Shown here one piece after another: positions 21,337 to 30,138 of a stretch of DNA of 64,000 nt (position 1 is the first letter of the stretch; the number at the start of each line of letters is the position of its first letter). Source of the stretch: Pythium myriotylum (lineage: Eukaryota > Oomycota > Peronosporomycetes > Pythiales > Pythiaceae); assembly GCA_023091665.1 (NCBI GenBank), contig JALJCQ010000016.1, forward strand, positions 1,364,001-1,428,000, read 5' to 3'. The notes below the pieces were generated by a model that made no database searches, was not told the origin of the DNA, and saw nothing but the letters and a program-made list of their open reading frames with translations. Both the position numbers and the translations under genes were made by a program.

Positions 21337-21681
21337 TCATTTCTTACATCCGCGGCATTGCTTCTCGTAACTCTCGGCTAGCCTCTTGAAGTTGATACTT
21401 GGGCCATCAAGCGCGACGTTACAGTCGCTCAGCGAAAGCTGTTTGATGTTGGCCATGGTTTGCGCGCAAGCTTCACTTGCACACAGAAGGTTAAACTGAT
21501 CCTCGCTCGGCCAGCCAGACGTCGGTACAAACGTATATATTGAGTCAGCCGCACAACTGGATGTGACATCCATGGCGGTTAGCCAATAGAGCCTCGCGAG
21601 ATCGACTGGTTCACAAGCGTCAACGTTGGCGAAGGCTGCGACGAAGACGGCGACGAAAGCGGCGACGATGGAAACCTTCAT
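21337..21681 (-). CDS. Elicitin-like secreted protein
   Basis: A 114-residue single-exon ORF with a clear signal peptide (hydrophobic residues 3-20, cleavage near A22). The mature protein begins at Cys23. The cysteines are at 23, 43, 67, 72, 87, 109 and 112. The inner spacing C-x23-C-x4-C-x14-C and the segment LLCASEAC match elicitins, which bind sterols and are recognised by many plants. The first spacing is x19 rather than x23. A seventh cysteine (CRGCKK end) is present, and no GPI tail follows, so this is an elicitin-like (ELL) member rather than a classical 98-residue elicitin. It lies between GH16 copies 1 and 2. Confidence 0.88.
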   Translation of the reverse strand: MKVSIVAAFVAVFVAAFANVDACEPVDLARLYWLTAMDVTSSCAADSIYTFVPTSGWPSEDQFNLLCASEACAQTMANIKQLSLSDCNVALDGPSINFKRLAESYEKQCRGCKK

Positions 21682-22331
21682 GGATGCTGGCTGGTCTTGG
21701 ACTCAAGTTTATTGCAGGCGGCGATTCGAAAAGTGAGCGAGCTTAGAGGCCTGGTCCGCACGCTACCGCCTCTGTAGACTCGACAGCTGTGTCGAGCCGT
21801 GGCGAGAAGAGATCGATGAAATCAATGGTTGATGTTCGGAAATTTTGGGGTGGAAGTTCAACGTAATGTGATATACGAAGTCCTGTTCTACTGCTTACGG
21901 CCCCAAGCGTAGTATTTGATGGCATATCACAACCATGAGCACATCAACCGCGCTTGGAAGTGTAGTGATCGAAGGTTCTATATCATGCTGATATTCGAGG
22001 TACACATTCTATTTTTTTTACCCACTTTACCTGGTATGTATGAACGTCAGATCATGATGAAGTCAATTGAGTTTTGATTTACGTACTCTAATAGCTATCA
22101 GTTCTTAGTGGCCCGGCCGTCAGGGATCAACCTGGTGGAGAAGTCAGGGATGGAGATCGGATATGCAGGAATGTTTGCTCTCAGATGTTGATTTTTTGTG
22201 CGGTAGTTGCCAATCAAACATATCCAAGAAGGGCACCACGAGTGACGAGCAAACATGATCTCATATTGAACTTCAATAGTTGCTACTCTAGGCTCCACCA
22301 TCTTCTCGAGCATTCCTATTCTCAAATCTTG
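21682..22331. other. Intergenic, 0.65 kb
   Basis: Promoter side of the elicitin-like gene and 3' side of GH16 copy 2. It contains an ATGATGAAGTCAATTGAG segment (about 22053) that recurs in part inside the hairpin at 25376. No gene seen. Confidence 0.4.
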
Positions 22332-24590
22332 CTAGATGAAGTTCTGGCCGTAATTGTACTGAGGATTCCGGCGCATCGATTCCCTCAGCCGACTGTCAGA
22401 GTACGCACTAGCCATAAGCGATGCTTCCTTCTTCGCGACCAGAACCTTTGTTGCTGCCTCAATGGCACGGTCGTTTCGCTTGCCCAACCACAATGAGGCC
22501 ATCGATAGCAAAACGACCACGCCGGCAACGCTGACCGCCAATTCGAATGGAGGTCCGTGCCCTTCCATTGTATGAATGCTCGTGTCACCAACGCTGTTAT
22601 CGCCAACGACGAACGTGCAGCGAGGACCACCCCAGGAGCTTGGATTTGAGCAAACGCATCGTTTCTTAACACATTTGCCCGTCAGCAATCGAGCATACTT
22701 GAGATCGCCAACGCCGAGGATCGTGCAGTCCTCATCCTTCGTACAAGCGGCTCCGCCAGCAACCGTGATATCTTTGTTGTCATCGTCCGTGTACTCTTCG
22801 ATGTGGCCTTCAATCCATTCTTTGGTTGGATGTGTATCCGGATCACACCCAATCTGCATGAGGTTGTCGGGATCTTTATCGTCTCCGAGATCCTGATAGA
22901 GGCGAACGTAGTCGACCTTCATGTACATGGGGAAGCTGTCGCAGATTTTGTTGACGGTGGCATCCTTGCCGTCCCCTCGGCACGGCTTGTAAGTGTTTGG
23001 GGGCATTGCTCCCCAAGACGCAGAGACGGCGACGTTCATGATGAGATACATGGGCTCGTCGATCATGGTCTTCTTTGGATTGGTTTGATTCTTGTCTTGT
23101 GGAACGTCGATGATCGATTGAGCCGGGATCTCGAACAGCGGGGAGCCATCGAGCATCCATCTCACGTACCCGTTCGCGCCTGTAACCCATTCGACCTGGA
23201 GGACGGTATACCCCGTGTACATGCCCACATGAACCGGCCAGTTAGATGAGATCGCGTCCATCTGATAGCTAAATGACTTCATGACATTTGTCTTCGGGTC
23301 TGTCGACTTCTTCGGGAAGGGGCATTGCCACGACTCATTGTCAGGATCGCAAAGGAATGCGCCTTGGTACACGTTGAGCAGCGGGAAACAGGTACCGTTG
23401 TAATTGATCCCCCAATGGACGTCGCCTTTGCCGTCAATGAGTCCGAGGTCGGCGTTCGCGTCTCGAGAGGCCGGGCAGTTGTCTATCGTGCAGGCGTTCT
23501 CGGTGATGCCCTTTTTGACCTTGGCCGCAATGACTTCGTAACTCTGCTTTTGTTTCGAATCGGAACTGCAGAAAGGATTCGCCTGGTAACGCAGACCTTG
23601 GTACCACGATTTGTGGCCCCGCATTTTCATATAAACTTGTGTTGGAACGTCCGGACTGTTCGCTCCGGGTGTCTTGCAGTTGTTCGCGTATATGCAGTAG
23701 TACTGATCAATAGAGTAGTCAAGGCCCGATGTTCGGTATTGAGCAGGCATTCCTGGCGCGATTTGCAATGATGAAGACGCTAACGCCGCCGAGCCTTCGA
23801 TGAGATCGATCTCTGGAGCACCACGGCCTTGGTTCGGGTTCAAACCAAACCCAGGATTTGAATCACACGCACTGATACGCTGGTTTGACGGCTCAAACAC
23901 GTCAGGATCGCACCGATTGTAGGAGAAGGGCCACATCCGGTTCGTCGAGGCACTGAAGATAGCGCGTCCCAGGTTTCCCATCATCCAGATACCGGGCCAC
24001 GTCGGGTAGTATGCGCCGTTGGTCACTCGGCCGTTGGGTCCTTTCGCGAGGTCTGGGTTTCCGGAGCTCGGGTCGATGGCGCCGGGAAGTTGTGCGCGTA
24101 CTTCCAGCATGCCTCCTTGGAAACAGAACTTGTTCCACGACTGAACCATTCCTGCGCGATACTGGAACTCGGATGTCACGAACTGAGGCGGATCAATGTA
24201 CATGTTGTAGACGCGGATAGACTGCACATCGTCGATGACCTTGATATAGTAGTAGCACGTGCCATCGTCGTCACACGCCGTGGAGGTCATGTTGTGCGAG
24301 TAGAGTTGTCGTGCTCCGTTCACCCCATCGGGCTTCTCGATAGAGGTCCACAAGTGGTCTTTGCCCGGTCGAAAGTCGCGATTCGGGATGTTGAATTCGT
24401 CACTCATGGTGAGCTCCCATGTTCTTCCACGAGAACTGATGTAAGTTTGGCGATCGGCTGGCGTATCGGGATCGACCCAAGTGCGGATTCCAGACTTAGC
24501 TGAGAACTCCGATGTCGAGTTCGTGGCGGCTGACACTATCGTGAACACTGAAGCGAAGGCTGAGAGGACTTGAGGCTTCCGAATCAGCAT
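22332..24590 (-). CDS. SKN1/KRE6-like GH16 protein, copy 2
   Basis: A 752-residue intronless paralogue of copy 1 in opposite orientation. The layout is the same: signal peptide, SKN1/GH16 domain with EIDLIEG, a Cys-rich module (CTKDEDCTILG ... KKRCVCSNPSSWGGPRC), a membrane span (FELAVSVAGVVVLLSMASLWLG) and a tail ending NYGQNFI. It shares the GIRTW-type N-terminal motif with copies 1, 3 and 4. No damage is seen, so it is probably functional. Confidence 0.93.
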   Translation of the reverse strand: MLIRKPQVLSAFASVFTIVSAATNSTSEFSAKSGIRTWVDPDTPADRQTYISSRGRTWELTMSDEFNIPNRDFRPGKDHLWTSIEKPDGVNGARQLYSHNMTSTACDDDGTCYYYIKVIDDVQSIRVYNMYIDPPQFVTSEFQYRAGMVQSWNKFCFQGGMLEVRAQLPGAIDPSSGNPDLAKGPNGRVTNGAYYPTWPGIWMMGNLGRAIFSASTNRMWPFSYNRCDPDVFEPSNQRISACDSNPGFGLNPNQGRGAPEIDLIEGSAALASSSLQIAPGMPAQYRTSGLDYSIDQYYCIYANNCKTPGANSPDVPTQVYMKMRGHKSWYQGLRYQANPFCSSDSKQKQSYEVIAAKVKKGITENACTIDNCPASRDANADLGLIDGKGDVHWGINYNGTCFPLLNVYQGAFLCDPDNESWQCPFPKKSTDPKTNVMKSFSYQMDAISSNWPVHVGMYTGYTVLQVEWVTGANGYVRWMLDGSPLFEIPAQSIIDVPQDKNQTNPKKTMIDEPMYLIMNVAVSASWGAMPPNTYKPCRGDGKDATVNKICDSFPMYMKVDYVRLYQDLGDDKDPDNLMQIGCDPDTHPTKEWIEGHIEEYTDDDNKDITVAGGAACTKDEDCTILGVGDLKYARLLTGKCVKKRCVCSNPSSWGGPRCTFVVGDNSVGDTSIHTMEGHGPPFELAVSVAGVVVLLSMASLWLGKRNDRAIEAATKVLVAKKEASLMASAYSDSRLRESMRRNPQYNYGQNFI

Positions 24591-25375
24591 GGTGGTGGGT
24601 GCGAGCTGTCTTCTTCGAAAATGATCAAGAAAGCACGACCAAGAATCCAGTGCAGACAGTGTGAGACCGTAAGTAGGCTTCCAAACATCATCATCCAGGT
24701 GAGCTAATGTGATGTGACCAGAGCCACGGATTGGTGGGAATCAGAATCCATCGATTGCTGCTTTCCGGATTGCTCCGCTGTTGAGCGCTTCTATCTTCTC
24801 TCTTCGGAGGTTTTGATAGTTTTGACAAAGGTATTTATTGTCACAGGCCAAAAATACCTGAATTTCACGTTGTTGCACGATCATTTCAAACAGTGAATAC
24901 GTGAAGGTAGTAATACTACATTCGAGGATCCGTTTGTCAGCGTGTTGTGGCATCCTTCTCTTCCCTCCAGCTCAACTAGACAGAGGCGTCCGTCCACCCA
25001 ATGTTGCTGATAGTAAGATGGGCGATCGCGGAGCAACCCTGAAAGAGCCGAGCCGCAAGCCAGTGATCCAGTATGCAGTAGACCACCAAATCGCTTTCGC
25101 ACTCACCAGAGCGTAAACGTTAAGAAAAAAAAAACGGCTAGGATCCTGCGACTTATGCTTGGTAAATTTACATTATTGAGTTTGACTGCGAACTTCACCC
25201 AGAATGACGTTAATGGTGATGATGATGAAGTCTATTGATAGCTTCCAAACTTCAGGAGGGGGACGATTCAGTCCGCTGCCCCAGCTGAGCTTTAGGCCCC
25301 TCGATTCCGACGGTGACAGGGGATTAAATCGTCTCCAATAGTCAAGCGACTCGCTGTTTGCGCGACTGGCGCAAA

Positions 25376-25446
25376 GATGAAGTCAATGTGTCGAAGCTGT
25401 GTACCTGGAGACTCCAGGTACGCAGCTTTGACATATTGACTTCATC
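25376..25446. repeat. Imperfect 34-bp inverted repeat, 3-nt loop
   Basis: The left arm 25376-25409 and right arm 25413-25446 pair at 31 of 34 positions around a GAC loop. The arms begin GATGAAGTCAAT and end in TCCAGG/CCTGGA. A transcript would form one long stem, like a small-RNA precursor; it could also be a miniature palindromic element. No protein frame explains it. Confidence 0.75.
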
Positions 25447-26547
25447 TCCAGGCTGGAGATGGCGATGCTAAACTGGTGATCTGCTGTATGACAATATTGG
25501 CGATGGCATCTGTCACGATATTGCCGCTTGACGTGGTGAGTTCATACTAGGATGTCGGCACCGTTCATGATACTAACTACCCCACGAATAGGACAGAAAA
25601 CTACTCAGGGACTTCCGCACCTATGGGAGTCTTTCCAGTTTATAGTTTATGGTGGAGCCTATTGCGGCGAATAGTGTGAGTAGCTAGCACTAGCAGACCA
25701 AAAACAAGTGTTGGGTCGCGAGGAGAGGGTTGACGCGTGCCTTCTCGGACCTGGTCCGTTGTGTGAACGTGTGCACACTATGGCGGTTGTCCGCGACGGT
25801 CTATGCCACCAGCTCCTACGATCTTTACCAATCTGTCGGGTGAAGGTGTGAAGCGTGGCGGTGTGCGGCTTCTCCAGCATTAGTGTTATTTCGTGGGTTG
25901 ATCAATGATGAGCTGTGTTTCGCTAATCACGTCATTCCGTCCCGCTGCAAGAAGACTTGTTGTCAAGTCCCTGCTCTCGTGACTCTCTCTTGCGCTCAGT
26001 TGACGTAACATCTGGGCGCTCTGAGGGATTCTTTCTCGCGGACCAGTACGAAGAGACGAAGACCGACCGCGGGATAGCGGATCACCGTGAACATTTTCAT
26101 GCAAGATCAGACTCGGCGAATCGGTTCCAATGCTGACCAGAGTCTTTAGCTCGCATAGTGCGCTTGATATGAATGTTTGTGGACAAAACGATGCGTCCAC
26201 GAAATGGAAATAGAAGATTACTACTTTATTATCACCGTCAAAGTGGGTGAAGGAGCCGGAGAGGAACTGGAAGTTGTTGGGAGCCTGAGCCGGGCTCTCG
26301 AATTGCCCGCATCTTTCAGATGGCTGTTTGTAGAATGTAAAATCGCCTTCATGGTGAGGTGTCTGTCCGCACAAGAAGCTTTAACGAGGTGAATGAGAGC
26401 TGGTTCACGCAGTCGGTCGACAACGAAGGCCGCATTCGGCGAGCCAGTCCGCTTCCGGGCCACTCCTCGTTAGGGTTTAGCATAGGCCTTGGTATAAGAA
26501 CGTCCGTAAAACGATCTTTTGGAACCACAACACAATAGTACGAAGAA

Positions 26548-26572
26548 GCCGACAGGATATTATCCTGTCGGC
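26548..26572. repeat. Perfect 12-bp-arm palindrome
   Basis: GCCGACAGGATA, one T, TATCCTGTCGGC. It is immediately followed, after two bases, by a second and longer perfect hairpin. Confidence 0.8.
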
Positions 26573-26574
26573 TG

Positions 26575-26633
26575 GCGCATGTCGTCCAGAAGAGTATTGC
26601 ATAATATGCAATACTCTTCTGGACGACATGCGC
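26575..26633. repeat. Perfect 28-bp-arm inverted repeat, 3-nt loop
   Basis: The left arm 26575-26602 and right arm 26606-26633 are exact reverse complements around AAT. The arms start GCGCATGTCGTCCAGAAGAG. A perfect stem this long is not expected by chance. With the neighbouring 12-bp palindrome it makes a double cruciform about 630 bp upstream of GH16 copy 3. Confidence 0.85.
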
Positions 26634-27259
26634 GAGCTCGACTGAACAAACAACCTTGCTTCCATTTCGTTCCGTCCACATCTCAGATCGCCGACTGGTG
26701 ACGCGGTGCATTCTGGCGTCGACGCTACCCGACGCAGACTCAAATCGGGATCTGCCCTGGCTACCATAATCCCCAGTCGTTTAACGACTCACCTCGAACT
26801 TCATCACCCATAACAGCACAGAGGGCGGAGTGAGTCGCTGGGTCTCATACCACTCAGAGGGAACTTGACGCCTTCTCTGGAAGTCTACAACTACTGACTA
26901 TACGTCGCGGCTACATTCTAGTTGCTCATTTGCGCAAATCCTGAGTTGGATGCCAAGCACCCCTCAACTTTTTGAAGGGTGCTCGGTGAGAATCCTAAAA
27001 ACCACGAACTAACTGGACTTCTGAGACTGAAAGCCATTTGGCCACTGTCTCAACTGAGAAAGATATCTTGTGAGGGACGGTAGGTTTGCCCCTCCCAGGC
27101 TCGTGTCGTGACGACCCGTCTTGCTTTTCTGCGGACTCCATGGAAGCGGATGCTGCCCACCACGCAACGAATGACTTCTAATGTCAAAGGCCTCCGCACC
27201 CATCACCACAACATGCCGGCTCCACGAAGTCCATTTAACACACATCGTGCTCGAGCACA

Positions 27260-29530
27260 ATGCTCTCGAGATTCTGCATTCTCCTCGTCATATCGATCGG
27301 TTTTCTCGCTTCGGCCTTGGTTACTGCAGCAGAGAACTCTACCACCCAATATCGGACCAGGTCCGGCATCCGCACGTGGGTTGACCCTGCGACGCCAGCT
27401 ACCCGCCAAAAGTACATCAGTTCACGCGGAAGAACATGGGACCTCACGATGAGCGACGAGTTTAACATTCCTGGTCGCAGCTTCCGACCGGGTAAAGACC
27501 ATATCTGGACGTCGATCGAGAAGCCCGAAGGTGTAAACGGCGCCAAGCAGATCTACTCGCACAACATGACCTCGACGGCGTGTGACGACGACGGCACGTG
27601 CTACTTCTATATCAAGGTCATCGACAACGTTCAACCCATCCGTGTCTTCAGCGTGTACACTAATCCACCTCAGTACATATCAGTCGAGTTCCAGTACCGC
27701 GCAGCAATGGTTCAGTCGTGGAACAAGTTCTGCTTCCAGGGGGGCATGCTCGAAGTACGAGCACAACTGCCAGGTGCAGTCAGCGACAAGTCGGGAAATC
27801 CAGATCTTTTGAAGGGTCCAAGTGGCCGAGTGGCGCATAAAGAATACTACCCGACATGGCCTGGTATCTGGATGATGGGGAACCTTGGTCGAGCGATCTT
27901 CAGTGCATCTACGAATCGAATGTGGCCATTCTCGTACAATCGTTGCGAACCGGAAGTTTTCGATCCGTCGAACCAACGGGTCAGTGCGTGTGATTCGAAC
28001 CCTGGGTACGGCTTGAACCCGAATCAGGGTCGTGGGGCACCGGAGATTGATGTCATTGAAGGCTTAGGTACCATGATATCGTCTTCAGTTCAGCTTGGGC
28101 CGGGCATGCCAGATAGCTTCCGGCGTTTCTACCCGGACGACTCGATTGATTCGCGCGGGTGCATCTACCCTAGTTCGTGTAAGACGCCAGGAGCTAACTT
28201 TCCGGACATTCCCACTGCTTTCTATGCCAGCAAGCGTGGTCACAAGTCGTGGTATCTAGGTCTCCGTTATCAAGCGAACCCATTTTGCGCGGCCGATCCG
28301 TCGTTGCGACAGAGTTACGAGTCCATCGCAGCAAAGGTCAAGAGCGGGATCACCGAGAACAACTGCACCACCACAAATTGCCCTGCCTCTCACGATGCAA
28401 ACGGCGATCTTGGCTTAGTGGACGGTCAGGGCGAGGTTCACTGGGGGATCAACTACAATGGCACCTGCTTCCCATCGTTGAACCCTTACTTAGGCGATTA
28501 CTTGTGTGACCCGGACAATCAGCGAAGTAAATGCCTCTCGCCTCGGAAGGACTCTACGCCAAAGTCCAACACCATGAAGCCCTTTAACTATCAGATGGAT
28601 GCGATCTCCTCGAACTGGCCCGTGCACGTGGGAGTCTACACGGACTACCTGGTGTACCAGGTCGAATGGGTTACAGGTAAGAATGGGTACGTCCGATGGA
28701 ACTTAGATGGCTACCCACTATTTGAAGTGCCGTCCAAGTCGATCGAAGACGTGCCGCAAGATCCGAGCAACTCAAACCCGACCAAAATCATGCTCGAAGA
28801 ACCCATGTACCTCATCATGAACGTCGCCGTCTCGACGACATGGGGGGTCACACCACCAAACCCTGGCAAGCCATGTCGTGGGTCTGGCAATGATTCCGTC
28901 GCCAATGCCATCTGCGATAGTTTTCCCATGTACATGAAGATCGACTACATCCGGTTGTATCAAGACTTGGGCACCGACTTGGATCCCGACAACTACATGC
29001 AGATCGGCTGCGACCCGGCATCTCATCCGACCAAGCAATGGATCGACGCTCACATTGACGACTATACTGATGATCAAAATAAGGCTATCGACGTGGCTGG
29101 CGGAGCGTTCTGTACTCGTGACGAGGATTGCACAATCCGTGCCACTGGAGACCTACAGTTCGCAAGGCTCGCCACGGGCAAGTGCGTCAAGAAGCGTTGT
29201 GTGTGCTCGAATGGCAAGGCATGGGGCGGGCCACGCTGCACGGTAGCATTGGACGGGAACAGCTTGGATGAGACGGCGCACAAGTTGAAAGGGTATGGCC
29301 CGCCGTTTGGCCTGGCATTGGGGGTCGCTGGTGTGGTCACTGTACTGTCTGTTATCTCAATGTGGTGGGGACGGAAAAACCAACGTGAGATTCTGGCACA
29401 AGCCAAGATTATCGCGGCAAGGAGAGAGGCCCTCGAGGCGGCATTGCAGGCTTCAGCGGAGTTGAACGCAAGACCACCAACGCTGAACCACCGCAAGGCG
29501 CCGTTGAACTACCGCCAGAATTTTGTCTAA
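27260..29530 (+). CDS. SKN1/KRE6-like GH16 protein, copy 3
   Basis: A 756-residue intronless gene. Signal peptide (LSRFCILLVISIGFLASALVTA), SKN1/GH16 domain with the catalytic signature EIDVIEG at about residue 262, Cys-rich module (CTRDEDCTIRATGDLQFARL ... KKRCVCSNGKAWGGPRC), membrane span (FGLALGVAGVVTVLSVISMWWG) and a tail ending NYRQNFV. Its centre (RRFYPDDSID) resembles copy 4 more than copy 1. Intact. Confidence 0.93.
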   Translation: MLSRFCILLVISIGFLASALVTAAENSTTQYRTRSGIRTWVDPATPATRQKYISSRGRTWDLTMSDEFNIPGRSFRPGKDHIWTSIEKPEGVNGAKQIYSHNMTSTACDDDGTCYFYIKVIDNVQPIRVFSVYTNPPQYISVEFQYRAAMVQSWNKFCFQGGMLEVRAQLPGAVSDKSGNPDLLKGPSGRVAHKEYYPTWPGIWMMGNLGRAIFSASTNRMWPFSYNRCEPEVFDPSNQRVSACDSNPGYGLNPNQGRGAPEIDVIEGLGTMISSSVQLGPGMPDSFRRFYPDDSIDSRGCIYPSSCKTPGANFPDIPTAFYASKRGHKSWYLGLRYQANPFCAADPSLRQSYESIAAKVKSGITENNCTTTNCPASHDANGDLGLVDGQGEVHWGINYNGTCFPSLNPYLGDYLCDPDNQRSKCLSPRKDSTPKSNTMKPFNYQMDAISSNWPVHVGVYTDYLVYQVEWVTGKNGYVRWNLDGYPLFEVPSKSIEDVPQDPSNSNPTKIMLEEPMYLIMNVAVSTTWGVTPPNPGKPCRGSGNDSVANAICDSFPMYMKIDYIRLYQDLGTDLDPDNYMQIGCDPASHPTKQWIDAHIDDYTDDQNKAIDVAGGAFCTRDEDCTIRATGDLQFARLATGKCVKKRCVCSNGKAWGGPRCTVALDGNSLDETAHKLKGYGPPFGLALGVAGVVTVLSVISMWWGRKNQREILAQAKIIAARREALEAALQASAELNARPPTLNHRKAPLNYRQNFV

Positions 29531-30138
29531 ACCTAAACTATAATAGAAGACCGTTGTTGTTAATTAACACGCGAATGTTTGTGGCGAGCCAGTCGCATTG
29601 TCTGCACTCGTGGATAATCCAGCGAGCCGTTTGACTGATCTCAACAATCCGCACTTGGTCTTTGTTCTTGACGTCCATCAAGATGTGGGATGACGCCGCA
29701 ACCGCACATACAGTACCCGATTCATACGTACGACAGCTTGTTCTCGTGTTGTGGATATGTGCAGTACTGTACTCCGCCAAAGTTGCAAAAAAGCGACATG
29801 AAGATTACAGCCACCAATTGATGGGCGTGAGCGACGCCGCAGCTGGCGACCACCTCGAATTATGACGGACGCCAAGTATCCATTATGGCTGCCAGCTGTG
29901 TCGCAGAGCGAGCCTGGGATTGGACGAAGGTGAGTTCTGTATGACTGTCTTCTCAAGCGTGGTGTGGTGCGGCTGCTTCTTCTGGAAAATTACTGCAGGA
30001 ACCCAGGGTGGGATCCACACTTTCCCATCTTGAGCAGCGATTGGGGTCGGCTCTACCGTGGGACTTCCTTACCGTGGCTGCCCGGCACCCATTACCAGTT
30101 AGGCTGCTTCAGAGCACAGTTTGATTCGTTCCTACCCG
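29531..30138. other. Intergenic, 0.6 kb
   Basis: Spacer between tandem GH16 copies 3 and 4. No gene or repeat recognised. Confidence 0.5.

Larger units (their letters stand above)
24591..27259. other. Intergenic, 2.7 kb, with long hairpins
   Basis: No supported gene. ORFs such as the minus-strand one at 25886-26374 lack domains and a signal peptide. The stretch contains a 34-bp-arm hairpin (25376-25446) and two adjacent perfect hairpins (26548-26572 and 26575-26633), listed separately. The rest appears to be unique sequence. Confidence 0.5.

Noticed and set aside
25886..26374. 162-codon minus-strand ORF containing MLRQLSARES, checked as a possible RXLR-type effector
   Set aside because: No signal peptide, no true RXLR-EER, and the N-terminal part reads as non-coding.
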